A program made the position numbers and the translations under genes. DNA of 64,000 nt from Muraenolepis orangiensis (Eukaryota; Chordata; Actinopteri; Gadiformes; Muraenolepididae), in the NCBI GenBank assembly GCA_027704905.1, contig CM051001.1:25671737-25735736 (forward strand), written 5' to 3'. The notes below the pieces were generated by a model. The model saw only the letters and a program-made list of their open reading frames with translations. It had not been told where the DNA came from and made no database searches. Of this stretch, positions 12,241 to 24,507 are shown piece after piece; the stretch's first letter is position 1, and each line of letters starts with the position of its first letter.

Positions 12241-12907
12241 CCCAGAGAAAGCCTTTGATTCTAACCCCTATTAAACCTTACTGTACTAACCCTAGTAACC
12301 CTACCAACCCTAACCCTAACCCTACTAACCCTACCAACCCTAACCCTACTAACCCTACCAGCCCCAACCCTACTAACCCTAGTAATCCTAGCAACCCTAA
12401 CCCTACTAACCCTAGTTACCCTACCAACCTTAACCATACTAACCAAACTAACCATAGTAACTCTACTAACCCTACCAACCCTAACCCTACTAACCCTTGT
12501 AACCCTAACCCTACTAACCCTTCCAACCCCAACGATACTAACCTTACCAACTCTTACTCTCCTAACCCTACCAACCCTAACCCTACTAACCCTAACCCTC
12601 CTAACCCTACCAACCCTAACCCTCCTAGCCCTACCAACCCTAACCATATCAATCCTAACCCTACCAACCCTAACCCTCCTAAACCTACCAACCCTAATCC
12701 TACTAACCCTACCATCCCTAACCATACTAACCCTACCAACTCTTACTCTCCTAACCCTAACCCTACCATCCCTAACCATACTAACCCTACCAACTCTTAC
12801 TCTCCTAACCCTACCAACCATAACCCTACTAACCCTAGTAACCCTAACCCTACCAACCTTAACCCTACCAACCCTAACCCTCCTAAACCTACCAACCCTA
12901 ACCCTGT
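12241..12907. repeat. Degenerate telomere-like array 2 (CCCTAA-derived)
   Basis: The same repeat type as array 1, with the same leader (AAGCCTTTGATTCTAACCCC followed by TATTAAACC) at the left edge of both. The two arrays are therefore duplicates rather than independent expansions. Confidence 0.92.
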
Positions 12908-13250
12908 GTGTGAGCAGGAGTATGCAGTTGTAAGTTGTGTAAGTTGTGAAGATGCGTAGTTTGGTGTTAGTTGAGATGGTTTTGGAGCTCCAGATCTTCC
13001 TGAGGATGTTAAACATAACCCTGGCTTTGTTGATCCTGCTCTTTATGTCCACGTCTGTCTCTCCTGTGGTGTCCATCACACTTTATAGGTATGTGAATGC
13101 CTCCACTTCCTCTAGGGGGGCGCCGTGTATGAGGATGGGGTTGCTGCTCCTTGAATGGATCGTTATCGCCTGTGTCTTTGTTGTGTTTGGTGTAAGTCCC
13201 AATTTTTCTGCTGCTTGTGTGAGTCTGTCTGTCTTCTCCTGCATTTGCAT
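12908..13250 (-). mobile_element. LINE reverse-transcriptase C-terminal fragment, second family
   Basis: The minus strand encodes GETDVDIKSRINKARVMFN and HGAPLEEVEAFTYL, a connection-region pattern found in another fish LINE group, different from the flanking L2-like pieces. Short and interrupted. Confidence 0.6.
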
Positions 13251-13985
13251 ATGTGACTACAAGCTACAGGTAGAGGTAGGGAGTTATGATACAGTGCAAC
13301 GGCCATTGAAGACATTGATGGTGAAAGGGTATTGTCAGCAGAGTTCAGAGTTCATATGTTGGGCAGCAGAGGGGGGGGGGGGAGCTGTCATCGCAGTAAA
13401 GAGTTGAGAGAGATGACAGCTGAGGGAAAGTAGCTGTTCCTAAGCCTGCTTGACTTGGAACAAAGGTATCTATAGCGCCTACCGGAGGGGAGGAGGGCAA
13501 ACAGTCCATGGTTGGGGTGAAAGGGGTCTTTGACAATTTGTTGTGCCTTCCTCAGACACTGTTTGTGGTGGGTAGCGTTTATTGCTGGGAGGGGTAATCC
13601 AACGTTTTCACCACCCTCTGCACTGCTTTCCGGTCAGTTGCACAGTACCACACTGTGATGCAGTTGGGATAAGTTCACTAGAATCTTAGGGGACAGGTGG
13701 GCTTTCCTCAGACTCCTCAGGAAGAGGAGAGACGCTGGTGAGCCTTCTTTACCAGTGAGGCAGTGTTGAGGGACCAAGAGAGGTCCTTGGAGATGTGGAC
13801 CCCCAGGAAATTGAAGCTGGAGACACGCTCAATCTCCGTCCCGTTGATGAGGATGGGGGCGTGTGCGCCCGCTCTGGTCTTTCTAAAGTCCACGATCAGC
13901 TCCTTGGTCTTCTTGCTGTTGAGGGCCAGGTTGTCGTCAGCGCACCACTCCACCAGGTGCTGGACCTCCTCCCTGTAGGCTGCCT
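13251..13985 (-). mobile_element. Antisense L2-like LINE, RT thumb and C-terminus
   Basis: Minus strand from 13980: HLVEWCADDNLALNSKKTKE, LIVDFRKTRAGAH, VSSFNFLGVHISKDLSWS, then after a frameshift the terminal region shared with 11885-12240. The catalytic part of RT is absent. It adjoins a (TTG)n run at 13991-14038. Confidence 0.8.
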
Positions 13986-13990
13986 CATCG

Positions 13991-14037
<47 letters not shown>

Positions 14038-14038
14038 C
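13991..14038. repeat. (TTG)n microsatellite joining two LINE pieces
   Basis: About sixteen TTG units (AAC on the minus strand). They read as a poly-asparagine run in a minus-strand frame that continues on both sides. Confidence 0.9.
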
Positions 14039-14039
14039 T

Positions 14040-15190
14040 TGATGAGGCCAACCACCGATGTGTCCGGAGTCTCACAGGCTAACATAGCCCGGAAGGCCTC
14101 CTTCTTCAGCCGGACGGCTTCCCTGTCCACCTGTGTCCACCACGAAGTCCGAGGGTTGCAGCCCCTTGAGGCACCAATGACCTTGAGGCCACAGCTCTCA
14201 AACGCAGCTTCGGCAATAGAAGCTTTGAACAATGACCACTCTGGCTCAATGCCCCCAGCCTCCACATAGATGCCCGAAAAATTCTGCCGGAGGTGGGAGT
14301 TGAAGGTCTCCCGGACAGGGGCATCCACCAGACGTTCCCAGTTCACCCTTACTACACGTTTGGGCTTACCAGGTCTGTCCAGAGGCTTCCCCTGCCATCT
14401 TACCCAACTCAACACCAGATGGTGATCGGTTGACAGCTCTGCCCCTCTCTTCACCCGAGTGTCCAAAACATGCGGCCTCAGGCCAGATGACACGATAACA
14501 AAATCAATCATTTACCTTCAGCCTAAGGTACTCTGGTACCATGTACACTCATGAGCATCCTTATGTTTGAACATGGTAGCACAGAAATCCAATAACAAAA
14601 CCCCACTCCGGTTCAGATCAGGTAGGCCGTTCATCCCCAACACGCCCCTCCAAGTTTACCCATCGTTACCCACGTGTGCGTTGAAGTCTCTCAGGAGGAC
14701 TATAGAGTCCCCTTCTGGAGCCCCATGCAGGACTCCATCCAGGGTGTGCAAGAAGGCAGGATATTCCGAACTGTTGTTTGGTGCATAGGCACAAACAACA
14801 GTCAGAGTTTTCCCTCCCATGACCCTAAGGCGTAGGGAGGCGAACCTCTCGTCCACCGGGGTAAACTCCAACAAAGCGGCACTCAGCCGGGGACTTGTGA
14901 GTATCCCCACACCCGCCCGGCGCCTCACACCCTGAACAACTCCAGAGAAGGAAAGAGTCCAACCCCTATCCAGGAGTTTAGTTCCAGAGCCAGTGCTGTG
15001 CGTAGAGGTAAGCCCCACCAGATCTAATTGGTAGCGCTCCACCTCCCGCACAAGCTCAGGCTCCTTCCCCCCCAGAGAGGTGACATTCCACGTCCCCAAA
15101 GCCAGTCTCTGTTGGCTGGGTTTGGTCCGTCGAGGCCCCCTGCCTTCACTGCCTCCTAACTGGCAGTGCACCCGACCCCAGCGGTTCTTC
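14040..15190 (-). pseudogene. Rex3/RTE-like LINE endonuclease region, broken
   Basis: The minus strand from 15171 encodes an AP-type endonuclease domain: LALGTWNVTSL, GVGILTSPRLSA, LTVVCAYAPNNSSEYP and DFNAHVGNDG. A stop follows at about 14656. The frame resumes at 14511 with MIDFVIVSSGL, ELSTDHHLVLSWVRWQGKPL and VNWERLVDAPV, then reaches the start of the linker before the (TTG)n run. RT is missing. Stop and frameshift between 14656 and 14511 show an inactive copy. The family assignment is by resemblance to abundant fish Rex3/RTE proteins; 22820-23385 and 51690-52155 carry other parts of the same kind of element. Confidence 0.78.
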
Positions 15191-15480
15191 CCGTAGGTGG
15201 TGGGTCCGCGGGAAGGCTCCTACATGTATATACATATAAATAGACATACATATATTGTGTATTTATGTATGTCTATGTGTATATATGTATAGATGTTTAA
15301 ATGTATATATGTATGTATATATATGTACTGTATATGTATACAATGTATATTTGTAATTTTGTTATGTTATGTATATAGTATGTGTATATGTGTATATGTA
15401 TATATATTTATATTTCTATATATATATATATATATATATTTCTATGTATATATATATGCTTTCTACACAATTTACCATAT
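15191..15480. other. AT-rich TGTA-repeat DNA
   Basis: Irregular TGTATATA and (TA)n runs. Small open frames rich in Tyr, Ile and Val are composition artefacts. Confidence 0.7.
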
Positions 15481-15735
15481 GTGTATATCATCCATCAGTC
15501 ACTTTATTATGTATAAGTCTAAGTATTGTACACAGTATAGTATATAGTGTTGTTTATAGTATATAGTATAGCATATTGTAGGTAGTATTTAGTGTTGTTT
15601 ATAGTATAGTAAAGTTTATTGTAGTAAAGTATTGTATAGTTAAGTATAGTCTTAAAGTAGTAGTAATGGGGAGTTAGCAGTCTATTGTACTTAACCATAA
15701 GCCTTTAACACGGCCCTCTCCATATGACCAGAGGA
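15481..15735 (+). mobile_element. LINE 3' tail relic
   Basis: Carries the AT-rich 3' UTR pattern of the L2-like family (CATCAGTCACTTTATTA, GTTGTTTATAGTATA, AATGGGGAGTTAGCAG) without coding sequence. Confidence 0.55.
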
Positions 15736-15971
15736 CCGAGCTCATGGTGTCTGACTCAGCAAAAATGAGCATTTCCAGTGTGCTGAGCTGGCAGGAGGAA
15801 ACCGTGAAACATGATCACAGCTCCTCCATGTGAGGAAGTGGAACTGGTGGGCTGGATGTAGAAGATGGACCATGATGGACCGGGAAGGATGCTAGAGCTG
15901 GTCCTTGTTGAGGAGGAGGAGGTGCTGAAAGGAGGAGGAGGTGGCGAGGGGGAGGAGGTGGTGAGGAGGAG

Positions 15972-16021
<50 letters not shown>

Positions 16022-16022
16022 T
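15736..16022. other. Spacer with an inverted piece of the CCT minisatellite
   Basis: About 15895-15975 is the reverse complement of the CCT/CAC minisatellite at 17020-18760, including the AACAAGGAC phrase. It is followed by (TA)n to 16019. The TIR element at 16023-16949 separates the two orientations. Confidence 0.65.
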
Positions 16023-16949
16023 CAGTGGAGGCTCGTCCATTGAGGAAAATAAACTAAGAAAAATAAATACACATCAATTTAACATACTGTGAAAATACTG
16101 ATGAAATTACTATTTTACACTTCGAAAGCACAACAATCATGTCCCTGTGTCAAAGTACCAACAGCGCCCCCTACCGCTTATTTAAAATGACGGATGTACG
16201 GAGAATAGTCCTCCCCAAGCTCCCCATTGAAGTCCAATATAAAACTCCCGGACCCTAGCGGCCGGTGAGTCCTGGTTCTAACATGAGCGTGCACGGCGCT
16301 AAGGGAGGACCATCCTCCCTGAGGGCGGGTCTAGCCAGAGGCTCTGTGAACCAATCAGCAGAGCTCCCTGCGCTGGTGAATACCCAATCAAAGTTTTGGG
16401 GGGCCGGGTTATCATCATGCAAGGATCTATCTTGTGTCATTCATATTAATTCCATGTTGCAGACAACCCGTGAGTTGTATATTTACCTTAAATAACATTT
16501 CAGATTTGAAACTTTCGAGTTCCGACCCCAAACGTAAACAGAAAGCATGGCTGACCGTGACCAGGTGGTGTTTCTTTGGGTCGCGATAAGACAATTAATG
16601 TGATTTACGTGCATAACTGGTTTTATGATGATAGTATGTCTTATTTTAATTAATACAGGTAAATATACTTTTCACAAAAACGCTTCTCCCTCAAATCTCA
16701 CTCAACTTCCATGATGCTAGTTTTGTTTGGTAGAACTGGCCACTGTGCATAGAACTTCAATTCAATTTTCAGATTTTCATCATAATGGAGTAATCACTAA
16801 ATAGCTATTTTTCATCAAAACAACACTTCTTCCCCCTCACATCAATTCTCTTTGGCTTACATGCTAAAATGACCCACTAATACACTGTCAAAATTGATAG
16901 TGAGGCACCTTCCTTACTCCCCTACTTTTACAACCACCAGCCGCCATTG
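16023..16949 (+). mobile_element. Non-autonomous DNA transposon, copy A
   Basis: Begins CAGTGGAGGCTCGTCC and ends ...CCACCAGCCGCCATTG, giving imperfect terminal inverted repeats (CAGTGG.GGCT.GT). The interior is not coding and is homologous, in opposite orientation, to copy B at 29773-30444 (shared GGCCGGTGAGTCCTGGTT and CCAATCAGCAGAGCTC). Both copies sit in (TA)n DNA, which hides the target duplication. Superfamily not resolved; hAT-like is possible. Confidence 0.7.
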
Positions 16950-17019
16950 ATATATGTATATATATGTAGGTGCATGTACATATTTGTGTATATATGTATA
17001 TTTATATGTGATATGTATA

Positions 17020-18762
17020 TGAGCAGCTCCTCCTCACCACCTCCATCCCCTCACCACCTCCTCCTTCTCCTCATCCTCAGCACCTCCTCCTCACATCTTC
17101 ACACCTCCACCTCACCACCTCCTCCTTCTCATTCTCCCCCCTCCACCTCCTCCTCCTCCTCCTCACATCCTCACCACCACCTCAGCACCTCCTCCTCCTC
17201 AACAAGGACCTTCTCCTCCTCACATCCGCCCCATCAGCACCTCCTCCGCCTCACCACCACCTCCTACTCTCCCTCCTCACTTCCTCACATCCTCACCACC
17301 TCCTCCTCCTCCTTAGCACCTCCTTCTCCTCAACAAGGACCTCCTCCTCCTCACATCTTCAGCACATCCTCCTCCTCCTCCTCACCACCACCTTCTCCTC
17401 ACATCCTCACCACCACTTCCTCCTCATCCTCCTCACCTAACCACCTCCTCCCCCTCGCCACCTCCTTCCCCTTGCCACCTCCTCCTCCTTGCATCCTGAC
17501 AACCTTCTTCACCACCTCCTCACCACTTGCTCCTCAGCACCTCCTCCTCACATCCTCCATTTCCTCCACCTCACATCCTCACCACCACCACCTCCTCCTC
17601 CTCACCACCTCCATCCCCTCATCACCTCCTCCTTCTCCTCCTCCTCAGCACCTCCTCCTCACATCCTCACACCTCCACCTCACCACCTCCTCCTCCTCCT
17701 CACCACTTCCTCCTTCTCATTCTCTCCCCCTCCACCACCTCCTCCTCCTCCTCACCACCTCCATCCCCTCACCACCTCCTCCTTCTCCTCATCCTCAGCA
17801 CCTCCTCCTCTCATCCTCACACCTCCACCTCACCACCTCCTCCTCACCACTTCCTCCTTCTCATTCTCCCCCCTCCACCTCCTCCTCCTCCTCCTCCTCA
17901 CATCCTCACACCTCCACCTCACCACCTCCTCCTCACCACTTCCTCCTTCTCATTCTCCCCCCTCCACCTCCTCCTCCTCCTCCTCCTCCTCACATCCTCA
18001 CACCTCCACCTCACCACCTCCTCCTCACCACATCCTCCTTCTCATTCTCTCCCCCTCCACCACCTCCTCCTCCTCACCACCTCCATCCCCTCACCACCTC
18101 TTCCTTCTCCTCATCCTCAGCACCTCCTCCTCACATCCTCCACTCCACCTCACCACCTCCTCCACCACTCCTCCTCTCATTCTCCCCCCTCCACCTCCTC
18201 CTCCTCCTCCTCACATCCTCACACCTCCACCTCACCACCTCCTCCTCACCACTTCCTCCTCCTTCTCATTCTCCCCCCTCCTCATCCTCCTCACATCCTC
18301 ACCTTCTCCTCCTCCTCACATCCTCACCACCTCCTCAGCACCTCCTCCTCCTCAACAAGGACCTTCTCCTCCTCACATCCGCCACATCAGCACCTCCTCC
18401 GCCTCACCACCACCTCCTACTCCTCCTCCTCACTTCCTCACATCCTCACCACCTCCTCCTCCTCCTTAGCACCTCCTTCTCCTCAACAAGGACCTCCTCC
18501 TCCTTACTTCTTCAGCACATCCTCCTCCTCCTCCTCCTCCTCCTCCTCCTCCTCCTCCTCCTCCTCCTCCTCCTCCTCCTCACCACCACCTCCACCTCAC
18601 ATCCTCACCACCACCCACCTCCTCCTCCCCCTCCTCACCTCCTCCCCCTCCTCACCTCCTCCCCCTCCTCACCTCCTTCCCCTCGCCACCTCCTCCCCCT
18701 TGCCACCTCCTTCTCCTTCTCAGCACCTCCTCCTCCTCCTCCTCAACAAGGAACAGCTGTAG
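17020..18762. repeat. 1.7 kb CCT/CAC-rich minisatellite
   Basis: Almost pure pyrimidine-plus-A strand built from CCTCCTCCTCACCACC, CATCCTCACACCTCCACC and CTTCTCATTCTCCCCCC blocks in a higher-order pattern, with a pure (CCT)n run near 18520-18580. All three plus frames are open for hundreds of codons because of composition. No start context or family match, so not a gene. Confidence 0.95.
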
Positions 18763-19437
18763 CATATGCTGCATGATTACCAGAACACAGATGTAAGTCT
18801 GCTTTTTGACTTTTCTGAGAAACAGAAAAATGTTTTGAAGACCCTGTTTTGAATATGAGGACAATATTCAACCAACTCAGCTGCAAAGGAACCTTTGTTC
18901 TCAAGTCATGAACGATACTAAGACAACTTGGTCATAATCTCTTCAATTGATAACTCAACCTTTGACACCACATTGGGCTCAAAAAACGACTTTAGTACCA
19001 GCACTCTAGTATAATAGTATAGTAGTATAGTAGTTACACACATGTTGACAAACAACATGTTATTATTTAGTGTTATACAAGGGTTATACAGATTAGTCAA
19101 GTTTGAAGTGAAAAAATAAGCTGATGCAATAACTAAAAAAATATATATAAATCCCAACTGATCACAACAACCGACTACTGAATTATGTTCTGTTCACGAC
19201 CAACCGACTACCTTCCGAACCGCAGGATGGAATCAACATGGCTGCTTTCGAGCGGGTCCCGGGGGACATGGTCCCCACAAACATGTGTTTGACTGCCTAT
19301 CAATCCTGTGGGGGATTTGGCTGCAGAAGATCCCATTAAAGTGGCCAGCTCCTTGTGGCCTGGAATGCTTTGATTGTTATGTAAGCTGCTCCATTGTTTA
19401 ATTTCAAAATGTTCACTTTCGATAAATTTAGAATTGT
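18763..19437. other. Unassigned spacer
   Basis: Mostly AT-rich single-copy-looking sequence. A GC-richer part at about 19195-19350 (with GGGTCCCGGGGGACATGG) is not recognised. No convincing ORF. Confidence 0.5.
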
Positions 19438-19545
19438 ATATCTTTATACAATAACAATATAATATCATTGTATATCTTTACACAATATCAATATAATATC
19501 ATTGTATATCTTTACACAATATCAATATAATATCATTGTATATCT
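19438..19545. repeat. Short tandem repeat, about 42 bp, 2.5 copies
   Basis: TATCTTTACACAATATCAAT followed by ATAATATCATTG, repeated with few changes. Confidence 0.85.
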
Positions 19546-19616
19546 CAATACAATTGTTTACATTTGGCATTGTTCTCTGAGCCCATAACTCTTTATACCA
19601 CATCTATACTTCAGAT

Positions 19617-19865
19617 CTGTCCTGGTGATGAGGTCATGTTTAGTCTGGTGATGAGGTCATGTTTAGTCTGGTGATGAGGTCATGTTTAGTCTGGTGATGA
19701 GGTCATGTTTAGTCTGGTGATGAGGTCATGTTTAGTCTGGTGATGAGGTCATGTTTTGTCTGGTGATGAGGTCATGTTTAGTCTGGTGATGAGGTCATGT
19801 TTAGTCTGGTGATGAGGTCATGTTTTGTCTGGTGATGAGGTCATGTTTAGGCTGGTGATAAGGTC
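19617..19865. repeat. 23-bp minisatellite
   Basis: About ten nearly identical units of TCTGGTGATGAGGTCATGTT plus TAG; variants are TTTAG/TTTTG. Confidence 0.95.
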
Positions 19866-20269
19866 AATAGGAATGGCTCAATATAACTTGTTAAAGTTAT
19901 AACTTGTTAAGCCACTAAAACATTTCAGTGTGTCCGCTTCACCAGTTAGGTTTAGGGTTAATGTGGGCTTAGTATCTTCTTAGCTCTGTCATTAAACTCC
20001 AGAGTGTTTGAAATCAAAGTGTTGTAGTGAACACATCATCTTGTTCTCTTGAGAACTGTTCATCAAAGCGTCATGTATCTCCACATGACGCTTTCCACCT
20101 ACTGCCTACCTCGTAATCCTTTATGTCTAACCGCCTACCTAATCAACCTTTCTAAATAACTATATATATATATATATATATTATATACACACACACATAT
20201 ATACACACACACATATATATACACTATATATACTGTATATACATACACATACTGTATATATACTATATG
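19866..20269. other. Unassigned spacer ending in TATA/CACA simple sequence
   Basis: No coding or RNA signal seen; from about 20160 it becomes (TA)n and (CA)n. Confidence 0.5.
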
Positions 20270-20580
20270 CTTCATGCTGAAGAAGGCACACCAGCGCCTC
20301 TATGCCGTGAACATCTACTGTGTAGATCTAAGTGACAAGACTTTCGCTGGACTTTCTGGACTCATTACAGCTACTGCACTGTTCTGCACTGTACTGCACT
20401 GTATTCATGATGCTGCTGCACTACTGGCACTGTAAATTATTTTTAACATGTACATATATATCAATAAAGTGACATCACTTTATTGATATTTTTATTATCA
20501 TTTTTATTGTGTATAGTATTTTTATTTCATAGTATAGTGTTGTAGGATATATGTATACTGCGGGAGGCAATGGGGAGTTA
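20270..20580 (+). mobile_element. LINE 3' end with internal foldback
   Basis: Begins with RT-coding remnants (GAAGAAGGCACACCAGCGCC) and the shared 3' segment GCTGGACTTTCTGGACTCAT, continues through the AT-rich UTR and ends near ATACTGCGGGAGGCAATGGG. It contains a 14-nt inverted repeat at 20458-20489. Confidence 0.75.
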
Positions 20581-20728
20581 TACAAACATATATATATAGT
20601 ATATATATGTTTGTTTGTTTGTATATATACTATATATATATATAGAGGGAGGGAGTTTTGCATCACCATGTTTTCACCCCCTGTATACAGCAAAGTACAT
20701 TGCTGACACCACATAATTCACAGCTCTT

Positions 20729-21470
<742 letters not shown>

Positions 21471-22045
21471 GCATGAGGTCTATCCTCTAGACTACATAAT
21501 GAGGTCTATCCTCTATAACTCATGAGGTCCATCCTCTATACATCATGAAGTCCATCCTCTATACATCATGAGGTCCATCCTCTATACATTATGAGGTCCA
21601 TCCTCTATACATCATGAGGTCCATCCTCTATAGATCATGATATATATTCTCTATACATTATGAGGTCCATCCTCTATACATGAGGTCCATCCTCTATACA
21701 TCATGAGGTCCATCCTCTATACATGAGGTCCATCCTCTATACATCATGAGGTCCATCCTCTATACATGAGGTCCATCCTCTATACATGAGGTCCATCCTC
21801 TATACATGAGGTCCATCCTCTATACATCATGAGGTCCATCCTCTATACATGAGGTCCATCCTCTATACATCATGAGGTCCATCCTCTATAGATCATGATA
21901 TCTATTCTCTATACATTATGAGGTCCATCCTCTATACATGAGGTCCATCCTCTATACATCATGAGGTCCATCCTCTATACATGAGGTCCATCCTCTATAC
22001 ATCATGAGGTCCCTCCTCTATACATCATGAGGTCCATCATGAGAA
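21471..22045. repeat. 20/23-bp minisatellite
   Basis: Units of GAGGTCCATCCTCTATACAT with or without an extra CAT. The array resumes in degenerate form at about 22675-22725, so the DNA at 22046-22674 was inserted into it. Confidence 0.93.
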
Positions 22046-22674
22046 AACACAACGTAGAATGGTCGGGGACAGGCCAGGGGTCTGGATACCGGGAGGTCGA
22101 GTAGCGTAGTACCGACAGGTAGTAGACAGTCGGATGGTCTGGGACAGGCGAGGAGTCTGGATACCGGGAGGTCGAGTAGCGTTTTTTTTTCATTGTTTTG
22201 ACTATTCTGAATTTCTGAAACTGAATTAGCTTTTTTACTGTTCTGTTGTATGTTCTGTTGTTTGTTACTGTACTGTTGTATGTGTGGTGCAGTCACAGTC
22301 ACAATCATTCAAACTTAATGTTTACTTATATGTGAATATAAGTAAACATAACGTTTGAATGATTTAGTGAGCTGGTGTTATTTTTTTCAAACAACATGCA
22401 TGTTGGCTATTTCAGCACCACGCGTTGTCCACCTACTTATTGATTCACTATGAGGGGTTCAGCGTCAGTGCACCCCGCTGCCTGATTGTGCCTGTGTGTC
22501 ATTCTCTCTCAACATGGATAAAAGTACAATAAGCATTCTTCAGGTGGATGGAGATTCTCGATTCGGACATTATAGCCTATATGTGCCACTGTCGGTCCGA
22601 TATTGTAAAATATCGCCAAATATTATTGCTGGCGGGCCACCAATGGCCCGCGGGCCGCCTTTTGCCAACCCATG
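22046..22674. mobile_element. Unclassified insertion inside the minisatellite
   Basis: Contains two copies of GGATACCGGGAGGTCGAGTA about 80 bp apart (22080-22180), a 28-nt inverted repeat at 22303-22364, and a right end GGCCCGCGGGCCGCC...CCAACCCATG that resembles hAT-type termini. The left end was not located. Confidence 0.45.
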
Positions 22675-22819
22675 CTCTACATCATGCGGTATATTCTCTA
22701 TCCATCATACGGTCTATCTACTGTACCCTGTGTTCAGACCTGGTTTGGTTGAATACATTTGGACTGAAATCACAGACAATATCAACAATTAAGCTATTCT
22801 TATTATGTGTATTATTATT

Positions 22820-23385
22820 ATTCCTCTCCGGGAACCATCACCTTATCGTGGTGGAGAGGTTTAGGTGTCCCTGCAAACCTGAGAGCTGTGTTGTCTGGAG
22901 CCTAGTGCTCCTGGCAGGGTCTCCCATGGCAGATTGGTCTCAGGGGAGGGACCAGACTAAGAATGGATAAACAATAACTTTCCAGAGCCAGGCCCGGAAG
23001 GAGGGCCCAACAGCACTGGCTGTTGGCCGGATTAGCCACAGAGCCTGGTTGTTCATAGCCTAAAAAAGCAACATAGACACTTCTCCATCCCGTGGACACG
23101 CCGTCTACCGAGAACCGAGGGGGCTTGGTGCTGAGACGTGGAAGGTCACCTCTCTTGGGGGAAAGAAGCCTGAGCTTGTGCGGGAGAGTGGAGTGCTACC
23201 AGTTCGATCTGGTGGGGCTTACCTCCACACACAGCATTGGCTCTGGAACTAAACTCCTGGATAGGGCTTGGACTCCTTCCTTCTCTGGAGTTGCTCAGGG
23301 TGTTTGGCCCTGGGCGGGTATGGGGATACTCAAAAGTCCCCGGCTGAGTGCCGTTGGAAGTATGTTAGAGTTTACAAGTTGACAA
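22820..23385 (+). mobile_element. Rex3/RTE-like LINE 5' fragment
   Basis: GGGAACCATCACCTTATCGT and TGGTCTCAGGGGAGGGACCA match the upstream leader seen in fish Rex3-like elements. It is followed by the start of the endonuclease (RGRSPLLGERSL, YQFDLVGLTSTHS, GVAQGVWPWAGMGIL). It stops abruptly near 23385 and is 3'-truncated. Confidence 0.7.
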
Positions 23386-23429
23386 GAGGGTCGCGTCATC
23401 TCAAACCTGTTTAACACATTCTTCTTGTC

Positions 23430-23712
23430 CAATAGGGAGGAGAGAGCAGAGGTGGAGGAGAGAGGAGAGAGATAGGGAGGAGAGAGCAGAGGTATAGGGA
23501 GGAGGGAGGAGAGTTGAAAGGGAGGAGAGAGGAAAGGGGAAGGAGAGAGGAGAGAGATAAGGAGGAGAGAGGAGAGGGGAGGAGAGGGGGAGAGATGAGA
23601 GGGGAAGAGAGAGATGGAGAGAGGGAGGAGAGAGGAGAGAGAAAAGAGAGGGAGTAGAGAGGGGAAAAGAAAAGGACAGATGGGAAATATAAAGGAGGTA
23701 GGAGAGAGGAGG
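23430..23712. repeat. Purine-rich GGAGAGAG repeat
   Basis: Nearly uninterrupted purine strand made of GGAGAGAGGAGAGA-type units. Confidence 0.9.
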
Positions 23713-23984
23713 AGATCTCTGTCTCTAACCTGAACCTGAACCATCAGGGCATTAGCATATATCATTAGCATCTTTCTTCTCCCGAGGATAAGTCTTGTGT
23801 AACCTTTAACCTTAGTTAAGAGTGTGTTCATGTGAGTCACTCGCAGCATCCTTCAGTATCTCTATGTTATCTATCTCTATCTTTAAATCTCACTTCCAAC
23901 CCTGAACAGATTCAAACTGACTACACTACCCTTCCTCTATACTCACTATCCCAGCATACCTTGCTGGCACATTTTCATCTACAT

Positions 23985-24040
23985 CTGCTTTGAGAGATAC
24001 CCTCATCTATACATTCATCAATCAATAACGTAACACTAAT
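23985..24040. repeat. Left part of a CTATACATTCATCAATCAAT array split by the retrotransposon
   Basis: Ends in CTAAT at 24036-24040, which is the left copy of the target site duplication. The array continues to the right of the element at 28039-28200. Confidence 0.9.
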
Positions 24041-24493
24041 TGTGACGTCCATGGGTGGGTTTTGTTATTTGTATTTTATGTGTGTCACCATTGTATTGGC
24101 CCCTTTTTGTTTCTCCTTCCCAGGTGCCGCCCGTCTCTCCTCTAGAGAGCGCTGATTGCCTGATGAGCGGCGGCTGTCGGCAATCAGCCTTGATAGGACG
24201 GGTGGATAAAGCCTGGCATGTGACACCCATCCGGGCGCCTCATTGTGTCATTGCCACCGACCAGAGTGGAGTGTGGAGGTTGCCTGTTTGCCACTGTGTG
24301 TGGATGCGATGCGTTTTTGTGTTGTTGTGGGTTTGATTCCCCATAGTGAATAAATATAATTTACCCTTGTAACAAACGTTTTGTCTAAATTCCTGCCGGG
24401 ACCTGTGCTTAAAAGCGTTCACTGGACGGGTTGGCTTCACAACAGCCCGGTCCAGGTGTAATTTGTTTGGTCATCAGACCTTTGGTTGTGACA
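24041..24493 (+). repeat. 5' LTR (full, 453 bp)
   Basis: Starts TGTGACGTCC and ends TTGTGACA. A TATA-like GATAAAG lies at 24205-24211, Inr-like TCATTG at 24240 and 24248, and a polyadenylation signal AATAAA at about 24349. This places the R region start near 24240-24250. U3, R and U5 positions are inferred from these signals. Confidence 0.9.
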
Positions 24494-24507
24494 TGGGGGC
24501 TCGTTCC
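24494..24507 (+). other. Primer binding site, tRNA-Pro type
   Basis: TGGGGGCTCGTTCC directly follows the LTR. The first eleven bases equal the well-known tRNA-Pro primer site (TGGGGGCTCGT...), then the match weakens. Confidence 0.75.

Noticed and set aside
12255..13079. Similar Asn-Pro-Thr and Arg-Val frames
   Set aside because: Second telomere-like array; only the short LINE-derived end has any meaning.
16947..18776. 609-codon open frame and other long frames in the same place
   Set aside because: It lies in the CCT/CAC minisatellite; all three frames are open from composition, with no domain or conserved start.
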